DNA from: Brockia lithotrophica
GTDB taxonomy: Bacteria > Bacillota > Bacilli > Thermicanales > DSM-22653
Assembly (NCBI GenBank): GCA_003050565.1
Contig: PEBW01000006.1
Coordinates: 1 to 64,000 of the forward strand
Length of the DNA: 64,000 nucleotides
Reading direction: 5' to 3'
Shown here: positions 1 to 9,014 of the stretch, piece after piece
Numbering within the stretch: the first letter of the stretch is position 1
Layout of the letters: every line of letters begins with the position of its first letter
The notes under the pieces: model-generated
What the model was told of the DNA's origin: nothing
What the model saw: only the letters and a program-made list of their open reading frames with translations
Databases searched by the model: none
Made by a program: the position numbers and the translations under genes

Positions 1-33
<33 letters not shown>

Positions 34-75
34 ATTTGTCTTACTAGTATTTTGAGCCCCGGCCGTGCAAAAAAC

Positions 76-1377
76 TCAGTGGACTTCCCTCACCGCGCGT
101 AGGAACACCCTTCGTCTTTCCGTCCGCCAGATTCGCGCGGCCTCGTAAAAGACGACGTGCACTCCGCTCCACAAGGCGCCCAACATCCCGCTTGCCACAA
201 CCCCGCTCCAGGAAGCGGGGGAAAAGGCAAGGTCCGCAAAGAACGTCCCGCCGACCAGGACCGCAAACGCCCCGCCGAGTAATCCGCGGAGCCAAAGCCA
301 CGGGGAAAAACTCGCCGACAAATAGGCAGCGAAGGACAGAAAACTCAGGACGACGAACGCAGGCGCCGCAAACTCTACCGGAGGATCTAAAGAGGCGAAA
401 GCAAGCGCAAAGATCCGAGGAAATACCCACAGCCCACCGAGCGTCCCCCCGAACGTACCTAAAAGGAGGACGAGTTCCAGGTCTTTCTCCCTCCCCCGCC
501 AAACGACACACGCCGAAGTTGCAAACAGGACAAAAAAGAGGAATTCCGGCCGGCTCAGATCTTCCAAACGGGAAAGCACGGTAAGCCTAGGGAACTCCTC
601 CAGAGCCCCCTGCACGAGAACGTAGACGAGAGCGTCGGTCTCCCGTACGTCCCGGGACCAAAGGTCCGCGACGAGTTTGAAGAGGAGGAGGGACATTCCT
701 GCGAGAATCGCTCCGGACGTGTAGAGAAGGAGGCGAAAACGGCGAACGGCTTTCCACGTCGCGTTCGCTTCGCGCAAAAAATGGGTCCACCAAGACCGCG
801 CCGGATTCCAGAGGAAACGCGCCAAGACGAACGACGTCGTAACGGCGAGCAGCACAAGTCCCAAGGGCAAGGAGTACCTCTCGACGAGGGGGGCGTAGAC
901 ATCCCACTTAGGCCCCAATAGCTTCCCCAAGGTGAGGAAAAACATGACCCAGGCAAGGGCGCCGGCGTACGCGGCGGCGGCAAAGTGCCGAAAAGGGATC
1001 CCCATCGCCCCCGAGAGGTACCCCGTGAAGTGGCGCACGCCGGGAAGGAAATAGCCGACCGCGAGCAAGGGGAGGCCGAATTGGTCGATCCAGCGCATTC
1101 CACGTTCCACGCGCTCCGGGGAGAGCGCGATGTAGCTTCCGTACCGAAGGAGAAAGGGCTTGCCCAGCCCTCTCCCGATCCAGTAGGTGATGGTCATCCC
1201 GAGCGCCGTACCCGAAAAGCCGACGGCGGCCGCGAGACCGAAGTTCAGCTTTCCGTGGTGAGAGAGTACCCCTGCGAGAGCGAGCGTGAGGTCTCCGGGA
1301 AAGGGAAGGGCGACGTACTCGCCGAGAAGGCCGAAAAACAGGAAAACGTACCCGTACCGAGTAAACCATTCAAGCAC
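76..1377 (-). CDS. DedA-family membrane protein fused to a degenerate PAP2-like domain
   Basis: A 433-aa membrane protein. Residues 1-200 are a DedA/SNARE-associated (VTT) domain: the motif FGLLGEYVALPFPGD lies at 14-29 and the conserved GVRHFTGYLSGAMG at 113-126. DedA proteins are membrane proteins linked to polyprenyl-phosphate or phospholipid recycling and envelope homeostasis. Residues about 210-420 add several more membrane spans arranged like a PAP2 phosphatase, but the KxxxxxxRP, PSGH and SRxxxxxHxxxD signatures are not recognisable, so this half is probably not catalytic. I chose the GTG at 1377 because an AAAGGAGG ribosome binding site lies just upstream and the longer reading would overlap the preceding gene. 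It lies 128 bp downstream of the asparagine-synthetase-like gene on the same strand. The DedA call is firm; the PAP2 relation is inference. Confidence 0.85.
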   Translation of the reverse strand: MLEWFTRYGYVFLFFGLLGEYVALPFPGDLTLALAGVLSHHGKLNFGLAAAVGFSGTALGMTITYWIGRGLGKPFLLRYGSYIALSPERVERGMRWIDQFGLPLLAVGYFLPGVRHFTGYLSGAMGIPFRHFAAAAYAGALAWVMFFLTLGKLLGPKWDVYAPLVERYSLPLGLVLLAVTTSFVLARFLWNPARSWWTHFLREANATWKAVRRFRLLLYTSGAILAGMSLLLFKLVADLWSRDVRETDALVYVLVQGALEEFPRLTVLSRLEDLSRPEFLFFVLFATSACVVWRGREKDLELVLLLGTFGGTLGGLWVFPRIFALAFASLDPPVEFAAPAFVVLSFLSFAAYLSASFSPWLWLRGLLGGAFAVLVGGTFFADLAFSPASWSGVVASGMLGALWSGVHVVFYEAARIWRTERRRVFLRAVREVH

Positions 1378-1505
1378 CCGAACACGCCCTCCTTTCTCCA
1401 AGCCCTCTTGACCAAACAAAGGCGCACTTCGCAAAAGCGCGCCAGAAAAAAACTGGTGCGCGGGCGTGTGAATTTGCACTTCCTCTGCGAAAAACCGGGT
1501 ACGGA

Positions 1506-3341
1506 CTATTCGAAGGAGACGTCGAACATCTTCGCCCAAAGGATCACGTTCACCCAACGCCAGACGCGAAAGTCGAAGAGAACCTTATCTCGCCGAACCC
1601 GTTCCCATTCCCTGAGGAGGGCCTCGCGTCGGAAAAACGGAAAGCGCTCTTCGTCAATTCCCTCCAAAAGGAAAGACACCCAAGGAGAAAGATCCAACAA
1701 CCATCGGTGTTCCGGTGTTGCGAATCCGATCTTGTCCTTTCGATCGAGAATCTCGTCCGGGACGATCCCCCGCATCGCCTCGCGGAAGACCCACTTTGTC
1801 GTGCCGTCTCGGGCAATCAAGTACTCTTCGGGGAGGCGTAGGATATACTCTACAAATTCTTTATTTAAAAATGGGTTTCGTTTTTTAATACCAAAATACT
1901 CCGAATTTCTCGACTCGTATCGCAAAAGAGTCGGAAGACTTTTTACAAATAAGTTGTGTTGATTTTCTTCACGTACGTATTCTTTCTTGTAATTCCGAAG
2001 TACAACTTTTTGACTCAATTCAACGGGCGAAGCTCCGCGTTCTTCGAACCACCTAGAATTCAACCACGAACTCCCATTTAAACCTTTTTCTATTATAAAC
2101 GGAAAAAACTGGGGAAGAACGTAGACGAAGATATTCTTGCCCCCCGTTAGGGTACGGTAGTTCCGCAAAAGAAAGTCAAGCGCTTCGACTCGCTTCCCCT
2201 TGCGCCAGAGGGATGCGAGGCGCAAGGCGCGGAGGTAGAGGTACCCACCTAGAAGTTCGTCCGCACCTTGCCCGCTGAAAAGCACGGGTAGGCCCAAGGT
2301 TCGGGCCGCCCGAAATCCGCGAAACTGCGCGTATACGCTCGTACTTCCGAAAGGTTCTTCTTGCACGCGGACGAGGTCCTCGACGTCGGCGACGAGTTCG
2401 TCCGGGTGAATGCGAAACTTGTACATGTGCACCTCACCCGCCCGGGCGGCGACGTCGACAAACCGCTCCTCCCCGACCAACTCATCGTCCGCGACGAAGC
2501 TCACGGCGTAAACGTCGCGTCGCGGAAACAAGTGGCGGAGCCCCATAACAATGGCCGAAGAATCGATCCCGCCCGAAAGAAGGGCGCCCAACTGCTCTTC
2601 CCTCCCGCCGGCTTCGGCAAGAGCGCGGAAAAAGAGCTCGCGGACTCGTTCCTTGGCCGCGGGAAAAGGAACGCGCTCCGGCTCTTCGAGAGACGGCGAG
2701 ACGAAACGCTCGAGTCGGCCGTTTTCGGGGTTGTCTACAGAAGCAACGTACACAAAACCCGGTGGAACTCGGTAAATCCCCCGGAAAAACGTTTCTCCGG
2801 GAGTAGGGATTAGCCCCCAACGGAGGTAGATGTACAAGAGGTTCGGATTTCCACGCCGCCTAAGATCAGAAATTTCCAAAATCGGAAGAATCTTGGTGGC
2901 AAAAAAGAGGGCATCCGGTGCAGGAGCGTAGTAGAGAGTCTGAAGCCCGTAGGGATCGCCGCCAAGGTGGACGACCCGCTCCTCCAGGTCTACGAGCGCA
3001 AACGCAAACTTCCCCGAAAGGAGAGAAAGACCCTCTTTCCCGAGAGCCTTCCACACCGAAAGGAACAACCTCTCCTGCTCCCTTCCGCCGAAGGCCGAAG
3101 CAGAAAAAGGTTCAACTTTCACCTTTCTCCGAAGGGACTCCGCATTTTCGAGCTCGCCGAAAAACCACAAGAGGTACCTTCCCTCGTCCTCGCAGTAGGG
3201 CGGGCGATTCCCGGAGATGGGCGGCGAAAAGTTCACAGGAGTACCCGGTACCCTACGTCCCACAACACCCCAAAAGGGCACGGAAGAACTCTCTTCCCCT
3301 GCCCCGGCAGCAACCGCATCCCTTCGTTCGTGGGATGACAT
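1506..3341 (-). CDS. Asparagine-synthetase-like amide ligase lacking the N-terminal catalytic Cys
   Basis: A 611-aa protein with the two-domain layout of glutamine-hydrolysing asparagine synthetase (AsnB). The C-terminal synthetase domain has the PP-loop SGGIDSS at 256-262, the SGQGADE motif at 356-362 and a late DKIGFATP motif, so ATP-dependent carboxyl activation looks intact. The N-terminal glutaminase fold is recognisable (FFGELEN near 60-66, KFAFALVD at 111-118), but the chain does not begin Met-Cys; the first Cys is near residue 50. The glutaminase site therefore looks dead, as in beta-lactam synthetases. The start at 3341 has a GGGAGG site 7 nt upstream. The substrate is unknown: asparagine from free ammonia, or amidation of a sugar acid or peptide, are possible. 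The stretch around 1850-2110 is clearly more AT-rich than the rest of the gene. Confidence 0.85.
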   Translation of the reverse strand: MSSHERRDAVAAGAGEESSSVPFWGVVGRRVPGTPVNFSPPISGNRPPYCEDEGRYLLWFFGELENAESLRRKVKVEPFSASAFGGREQERLFLSVWKALGKEGLSLLSGKFAFALVDLEERVVHLGGDPYGLQTLYYAPAPDALFFATKILPILEISDLRRRGNPNLLYIYLRWGLIPTPGETFFRGIYRVPPGFVYVASVDNPENGRLERFVSPSLEEPERVPFPAAKERVRELFFRALAEAGGREEQLGALLSGGIDSSAIVMGLRHLFPRRDVYAVSFVADDELVGEERFVDVAARAGEVHMYKFRIHPDELVADVEDLVRVQEEPFGSTSVYAQFRGFRAARTLGLPVLFSGQGADELLGGYLYLRALRLASLWRKGKRVEALDFLLRNYRTLTGGKNIFVYVLPQFFPFIIEKGLNGSSWLNSRWFEERGASPVELSQKVVLRNYKKEYVREENQHNLFVKSLPTLLRYESRNSEYFGIKKRNPFLNKEFVEYILRLPEEYLIARDGTTKWVFREAMRGIVPDEILDRKDKIGFATPEHRWLLDLSPWVSFLLEGIDEERFPFFRREALLREWERVRRDKVLFDFRVWRWVNVILWAKMFDVSFE

Positions 3342-3438
3342 TTCCTTCCCTCCCAATCGGCAATCCACCGCACCGCGTCTCTGGAACTTCTCTTGTTTTT
3401 TGTGTATGTTCCTTCGTTTCTACCTCCCGCACGGACGT

Positions 3439-3444
3439 AGTATA
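3439..3444 (-). promoter_or_regulatory. Extended -10 promoter for the asparagine-synthetase-like gene
   Basis: On the minus strand TGGTATACT gives an extended -10 (TATACT) about 100 bp upstream of the start at 3341. No good -35 hexamer is present at the right distance. Weak evidence. Confidence 0.4.
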
Positions 3445-3481
3445 CCACGGAGGGATGTGAGGATGTGTGACGATGTTGGAA

Positions 3482-3529
3482 GAGGAAACGAATAGCCGGC
3501 CCAGGAAAGGGCCGGCTATTCGTTTCCTC
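3482..3529. terminator. Perfect 21-bp inverted repeat, terminator-like
   Basis: Bases 3482-3502 pair perfectly with 3509-3529 around a 6-nt loop. It lies 48 bp beyond the stop codon of the chemotaxis transducer gene and before the promoter of the next gene, as expected for a transcription terminator. There is no long T-tract, but the arms end in AT-rich sequence. Confidence 0.7.
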
Positions 3530-3576
3530 GGTTTACCGCTTATTGAGAAACGCACGATATCCGCCGCCTCCGCCTA

Positions 3577-4893
3577 TTACATCGCTACTACGGGTCGAAG
3601 GCGCTTCCCTTCTTCGGCGTCGGACCCGCCGAGGACAAAACGGTGAGCCTCTTCACCGAGCTTGCCGATCGCCTTGCGCATGTGCTCGAGGGCGGCGAGC
3701 ATTTCCTCCGCTTTTCCCGTCTGCTCCTCGGTGAGACCTGCGATGGCCTCCATTGCCCCCATGGATTTTGCGAGGGAAGCCTCGATCTCGCGAAACACCG
3801 TGATGAACTCTTGGGACTTGTCCTCCACGTCTTCGAGGGCCGCCCCCGCCGAGCGAACCTCGTCGGCCATGTCCTTCACCGTACCGGCGATGCGCACGAA
3901 CGCCTCTTCGGCTTCCGCAATCCCGGCAAACGTCTGAATGAGTTCTTCTACACCTCGGGTAATCGCCCCTACCACGTCGTCGGCTTGCCGACGGAGAAGG
4001 GCCAGGCGATCTCCGATTTCCTGGGCAGACCGCCCCGAAGCTTCGGCAAGCTTGCGAATTTCCTGGGCGACGACGGCAAACCCGCGACCCTGCTCGCCCG
4101 CCCGCGCCGCCTCGATCGCCGCATTCAGCGCGAGAAGGTTGGTCTGTTCGGCGAGGTCCGTGATGAAACGAACGATGTCGTCTACGGAAGCCATTTCCTG
4201 CCCTAGGCGATCGACCAGCGACGTCCAGCTTTGCACCTTCTCCTTGAGGCGCTCGAGTTCCCGCAGGACCCCGGCAATATCTTCCCGTCCGCCGGCGACC
4301 GCTTCTTCCACGCTTCGCGTCGCGCGTTCAACGCCGGCAAGTGCCTCCCGCATGTGCCCCACGGCGCGAAGCACCATCTCTCCCTCTTGGGCGGCGGACG
4401 CCAGACGTTCGCGATCGGACTTTGCGGCCATGGCAACCCCTTCCGCCTCGCGGGCGATGCTCTCCGAGGCCTCGGCATTTTCCCGCGACGCGTGCTCTAC
4501 CATCTCGCCAAGTTCTTCCGCTTCCCGCGTCCGCGCAAGTAGGTTTTCGATGATCTCCCGCAGGTTTTTTCGCATGTCCTCGAAAGCGACGGACAAAAGT
4601 CCGAGCTCATCCCGCGAGGCGTGTTGAAACGTGGCATCGAGGTTTCCCTGGGCGACCTCTTCCAACGCGGACACCGCGCGCTTCAGAGGATTGATCACAA
4701 GCCACTGGATGAAGACCTGGATCATGATCATCATCACGACGAGGTTGACCAACGTGTTGATGATCGTTTCCGCATAGCCGAGTCCGAGGCGAGAAATAAA
4801 CCCGTGCAGTTGGGACATGAGGAGAAACGTGAGGATAGCGCTTACAATTAGGCTCGCGAGGATGAAAAAAAAGACCTTGACCTCGAGACTCAT
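3577..4893 (-). CDS. Methyl-accepting chemotaxis protein without a sizeable external sensor domain
   Basis: A 438-aa transducer that relays signals to CheA/CheW. Two membrane spans (about 7-27 and 46-66) enclose only about 20 external residues, followed by a HAMP domain (about 67-118) and a long coiled-coil signalling domain with the highly conserved hairpin tip at 249-284 ([19 protein letters not shown]). With almost no external domain it probably senses a cytoplasmic or membrane state, or works through a partner. The frame is open to an ATG at 5040, but I prefer the ATG at 4893. It places the first membrane span near the N-terminus and has AAGGAAAGG upstream, and a sigma-D-like promoter overlaps the 5040 codon. 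No other chemotaxis genes are in the window. Confidence 0.9.
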   Translation of the reverse strand: MSLEVKVFFFILASLIVSAILTFLLMSQLHGFISRLGLGYAETIINTLVNLVVMMIMIQVFIQWLVINPLKRAVSALEEVAQGNLDATFQHASRDELGLLSVAFEDMRKNLREIIENLLARTREAEELGEMVEHASRENAEASESIAREAEGVAMAAKSDRERLASAAQEGEMVLRAVGHMREALAGVERATRSVEEAVAGGREDIAGVLRELERLKEKVQSWTSLVDRLGQEMASVDDIVRFITDLAEQTNLLALNAAIEAARAGEQGRGFAVVAQEIRKLAEASGRSAQEIGDRLALLRRQADDVVGAITRGVEELIQTFAGIAEAEEAFVRIAGTVKDMADEVRSAGAALEDVEDKSQEFITVFREIEASLAKSMGAMEAIAGLTEEQTGKAEEMLAALEHMRKAIGKLGEEAHRFVLGGSDAEEGKRLRPVVAM

Positions 4894-5036
4894 GAGGCGA
4901 AAGCCCTTTCCTTCCGTCGCGGCACGCCTCGCAGTCGGCTCCAACACGGAACTCACCCTTCCCGACGATGATCTGGAGAAGTTGAGGCACGCAACCCTTA
5001 CCCTGGATCGCCCTTCCAACCCGCCTTTCCCTCTTT

Positions 5037-5064
5037 TCATCGGCAGTCTTCCCGGGACGATTTA
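5037..5064 (-). promoter_or_regulatory. Sigma-D (flagellar/chemotaxis) type promoter for the transducer gene
   Basis: On the minus strand TAAA (5061-5064) is followed after 16 nt by GCCGATGA (5037-5044). This is close to the motility sigma consensus TAAA-N15-GCCGATAT, with one extra spacer base and one mismatch in the core GCCGATA part. It fits a chemotaxis gene and argues against translation starting at the ATG inside the -10 element. Confidence 0.55.
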
Positions 5065-5106
5065 GGCATAAAGCCCCTTCTTCCTAGCACAAAACCGCGC
5101 ACAAAA

Positions 5107-5130
5107 CCGCCCGGGAAAGTCCCCGGGCGG
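5107..5130 (-). terminator. Terminator of gdhA
   Basis: A 9-bp GC-rich stem (CCGCCCGGG with CCCGGGCGG) and 6-nt loop, followed on the minus strand by TTTT, just downstream of the gdhA stop codon. Confidence 0.75.
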
Positions 5131-5158
5131 GAGGTGAAGTCTTCGGGATCTCCGTCGT

Positions 5159-6655
<1,497 letters not shown>

Positions 6656-6725
6656 TCATCCCCCGCCACGGTCCGTTCCCGTCGAGCACCCCGGCGGGAA
6701 GTCTCATCGGCGCCCACCTTCCCTC

Positions 6726-6755
6726 TTGACAAGCGTCCCTCCTTTTTTGTATAAC
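6726..6755 (+). promoter_or_regulatory. Consensus sigma-A promoter facing right, not in front of any CDS
   Basis: TTGACA (6726-6731), 18 nt, TATAAC (6750-6755) on the plus strand. The only thing downstream before a strong plus-strand terminator is a ~200-bp non-coding interval, so it probably drives the RNA listed next. Confidence 0.65.
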
Positions 6756-6761
6756 AGACTC

Positions 6762-6968
6762 AACCTTTGCTACTACAGTCAGACAAACGCGATAGGCGCG
6801 CGCGAAGAGGGCCACCACGGGGATTGCGGGAAGCCCGCTGCCTCTGGGTTGCGCGAGAGAAGCCCTGCCCTTTGGTGACCTTCCTCGGGCGCGCCGGCGC
6901 CCATGGGTACCACCTTCACCCATCTCCACCTACCGCCCAGTCCGGGGAACCCCGCTGGGCATTTTTTT
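6762..6968 (+). ncRNA. Candidate structured small RNA (unassigned, possibly 6S-like)
   Basis: About 205 nt lie between a near-consensus promoter and an intrinsic terminator, both on the plus strand, while flanking genes run the other way. The transcript can fold as a long rod. GGCGCGC (6796-6802) pairs with GCGCGCC (6889-6895). The segment at 6805-6818 pairs with about 6872-6885 over 14 positions with two mismatches and a G-U. Inner hairpins GCGGG-AAG-CCCGC (6826-6838) and GGGTT...AAGCCC follow. The size and rod shape recall 6S RNA, but I cannot match conserved 6S bases. SRP RNA, tmRNA and RNase P motifs are absent. No credible small ORF is seen. Confidence 0.45.
6935..6968 (+). terminator. 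Intrinsic terminator of the candidate small RNA
   Basis: GCCCAG (6935-6940) and CGGGG (6943-6947) pair with CCCCG (6950-6954) and CTGGGC (6955-6960), with a 2-nt bulge, followed by seven T residues on the plus strand. It lies two bases beyond the convergent kdpD stop codon. Confidence 0.8.
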
Positions 6969-6970
6969 GG

Positions 6971-8158
6971 CTACGGAGCTTCGCGTTCGCGTTCTTCCTC
7001 GGGAACGTCGGCGACGATGAGCACGTCCACGTACTTCGTCTTGCGCAGGATGTGCGTGGCAATCGATCCGAAGAGGATCTCCTTGAGACGCGAGCGCGAG
7101 CTCTCTCCTAGGATCACTTGCGTCACCCCGTGCTTTTTGACGAAGTCGACGATGACGTCTACGGGTTTTTTTCCCAAGCTGTATTCCACGTAAAATTTCG
7201 CGCCGAGGTCTTTGGCGATTTCCTCGATCTTTCGGAGTTTGCGCCTCTCCTCTTCCGCACGGCGACGGTTCGAGCGGGTGATCACGTGAAGGACGAGGAG
7301 GTCGCCCTTAAGCCGCTTGGCCACGCGCCAACCGCGGCGGATGAGGCGCTCGGCGTTCTTGTCGTTGTCCACCGCCACGAGAATTCGGTGGCATACAGGG
7401 GCGTGCTCTTCGTCCCCTTCTTCCCCGGTACGCCCCGTGAGCTGTTCCAAGCGCTCGTCGACGTCGTCGGCCAGTTCCCGCAAGGCGAGTTCGCGGAGGA
7501 TCGTGAGGTTTTCCGGGCGGAAGTAATTTCGCAGGGCTTGCTCGATCTTCCGCGGATCGGGGTACACCTGGCCCGCCTTGAGGCGTTCGATGAGCTTTTC
7601 CGGCGAGATGTCGACGATTTGTACCTCGTTGGCGACGTCGAGGATCCAGTCGGGAACGCGTTCGTTTACGGTAACGCCCGTAAGTTCCTCAACCGTGTTG
7701 TGCAGGCTCTCCAGGTGTTGGATGTTCATCGTCGTGAGGACGCTGATCCCCGCCTCGAGGATTTCGAGCACGTCCTCGTAGCGCTTGCGGTTCTTGCTCC
7801 CGGGGACGTTCGTGTGGGCGAGCTCGTCGACGACGACGAATTGCGGCCGCCGGCGAAGTACCCCTTCCACGTCCAGCTCGTAGAAGGTACGTCCTTTGTA
7901 TTCGATCGGCTTCAAGGGAAGTACGGGAAGGTTGCCGATCGCTTCCTCCGTCCCCTTGCGACCGTGGGTTTCCACGATGCCGACGACGATGTCGATCCCC
8001 TGACGGAGCATCTCGTTGGCCTCTCGGAGCATGGCCACCGTCTTTCCTACCCCGGGGGCGGCACCGAGAAAGATCTTCAGGTAGCCCCGGTTGCTCCTTT
8101 GAATTTCCTCGAGGATTTCCTGGGGCGAACGGCGCCGACCTCCGCTCTCGAACCCCAT
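6971..8158 (-). CDS. kdpD: Truncated KdpD: N-terminal KdpD domain plus USP domain, no histidine kinase
   Basis: A 395-aa protein covering only the cytoplasmic N-terminal half of the potassium sensor KdpD. The KdpD domain has the P-loop GAAPGVGKT at 32-40 and DELAHTN at 111-117. A universal-stress (USP) domain occupies about 257-385. The four membrane spans, GAF and histidine-kinase domains of full KdpD (about 900 aa) are absent, and no kdpE regulator is adjacent. Comparable short KdpD proteins occur in some cyanobacteria and Firmicutes. The USP domain of Staphylococcus KdpD binds c-di-AMP, so a post-translational or ligand-dependent role in Kdp control is plausible. The ATG at 8158 has a G-rich Shine-Dalgarno sequence. 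It is the last gene of the kdp operon, 238 bp after kdpC with a hairpin between. Confidence 0.85.
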   Translation of the reverse strand: MGFESGGRRRSPQEILEEIQRSNRGYLKIFLGAAPGVGKTVAMLREANEMLRQGIDIVVGIVETHGRKGTEEAIGNLPVLPLKPIEYKGRTFYELDVEGVLRRRPQFVVVDELAHTNVPGSKNRKRYEDVLEILEAGISVLTTMNIQHLESLHNTVEELTGVTVNERVPDWILDVANEVQIVDISPEKLIERLKAGQVYPDPRKIEQALRNYFRPENLTILRELALRELADDVDERLEQLTGRTGEEGDEEHAPVCHRILVAVDNDKNAERLIRRGWRVAKRLKGDLLVLHVITRSNRRRAEEERRKLRKIEEIAKDLGAKFYVEYSLGKKPVDVIVDFVKKHGVTQVILGESSRSRLKEILFGSIATHILRKTKYVDVLIVADVPEEEREREAP

Positions 8159-8262
8159 GCGCTTTCCCCCCCTTCTCCGAAAGGGACGTTCCTCGTTTAT
8201 CGTAGCGCGGAAACGCGAAGGTGTACAAAAGACGAGGAGGGAGGAAAGGTGCCGCAAACAAA

Positions 8263-8283
8263 GGCTCCGGCAGAGCCGGAGCC
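8263..8283 (-). terminator. Hairpin between kdpC and kdpD, attenuator-like
   Basis: A perfect 9-bp stem (GGCTCCGGC with GCCGGAGCC) and a 3-nt loop, followed on the minus strand by TTTGTTTG. It sits in the 238-bp gap between kdpC and the short kdpD and could partly terminate transcription, giving less kdpD than kdpABC. Confidence 0.6.
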
Positions 8284-8396
8284 CGAAAGTTGTTTCCCGA
8301 AAACGCCGCGATCCCCCGCAGACCCCGTATTCGGGCACCTACCGTACGCCCTGGGGCCGGCCGGAAATCCGGGGTTCAAGGGACCGAATGAGAAGC

Positions 8397-8978
8397 TCAA
8401 GGCGAAGAAGTCTCGGGTCTCGGGAGGCGGCCCAGACGTTCGGCGATTTCGGCGTTCAGAGAGAAGAGCTCTACGCGCGGTTCCCCCCAAATCCCGAAGC
8501 TTTTCCCCAACGTATGCCTGGCTACCATCTCCCGAAGTTCCGCCTCGGAAATTCCCGTCACGCGGGCGATGCGGGGGATTTGAAGCTCGGCGGCCGCAAC
8601 GGAAATGTGGGGATCGAGGCCCGATCCGGAAGCCGTCACGTAGTCCGCGGGGAGAGGACCCGAAACGCCTTCCTCGCGGCGGACTTCGGCGACCCGCCGG
8701 GCCAACTCTTCTTTGTACTTCGGACTCGCGACGGCGAGGTTCGTTCCCCCCGTGTTTAGAGGATCGTATCCTCCCGCGCTCGGCCGCGCGTGGAAGTACT
8801 CCGGCCAAGCGTACGGCTGACCGACGAGCGGCGAGCCGAGAACCACGCCGTCCCGCTCGACGAGGCTCCCTCTGGCTTGCCAAGGGAAGAGGAGCTCGGC
8901 GGCGCCCACGGTCACAAGGGGATAAACCAGTCCCGTGAGAAGGGCAAAGACGATTGCCGCCCGAAGGGCAGGAAGCAT
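8397..8978 (-). CDS. kdpC: Potassium-transporting ATPase subunit C
   Basis: A 193-aa membrane-anchored subunit of the KdpFABC potassium pump. One N-terminal membrane span (about 4-24) is followed by an extracytoplasmic domain with the family motifs GSPLVGQ, FHARPSA and ASGSGLDPHIS. The ATG at 8978 is preceded by AAAGGAGTGG; a longer reading to 9002 is less likely. It follows kdpB by 36 bp in the kdp operon. Confidence 0.93.
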   Translation of the reverse strand: MLPALRAAIVFALLTGLVYPLVTVGAAELLFPWQARGSLVERDGVVLGSPLVGQPYAWPEYFHARPSAGGYDPLNTGGTNLAVASPKYKEELARRVAEVRREEGVSGPLPADYVTASGSGLDPHISVAAAELQIPRIARVTGISEAELREMVARHTLGKSFGIWGEPRVELFSLNAEIAERLGRLPRPETSSP

Positions 8979-9014
8979 GGCGTACCACTCCTTTGCACGC
9001 AAAGGTCCGGTCCG

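Noticed and set aside
3577-5040. The longer 487-aa version of the chemotaxis receptor
   Set aside because: The extra 49 residues are Arg/Ser-rich without homology, and the ATG lies inside a promoter -10 element.
6762-6968. SRP RNA, tmRNA or RNase P RNA as identity of the candidate RNA
   Set aside because: The SRP tetraloop region, tmRNA Ala-acceptor ends and RNase P core sequences are not present; the transcript is too short for the last two.
7118-8938. A 606-codon plus-strand frame opposite kdpD and kdpC
   Set aside because: Antisense shadow of real genes; low-complexity Arg/Pro-rich translation and no recognisable domain.
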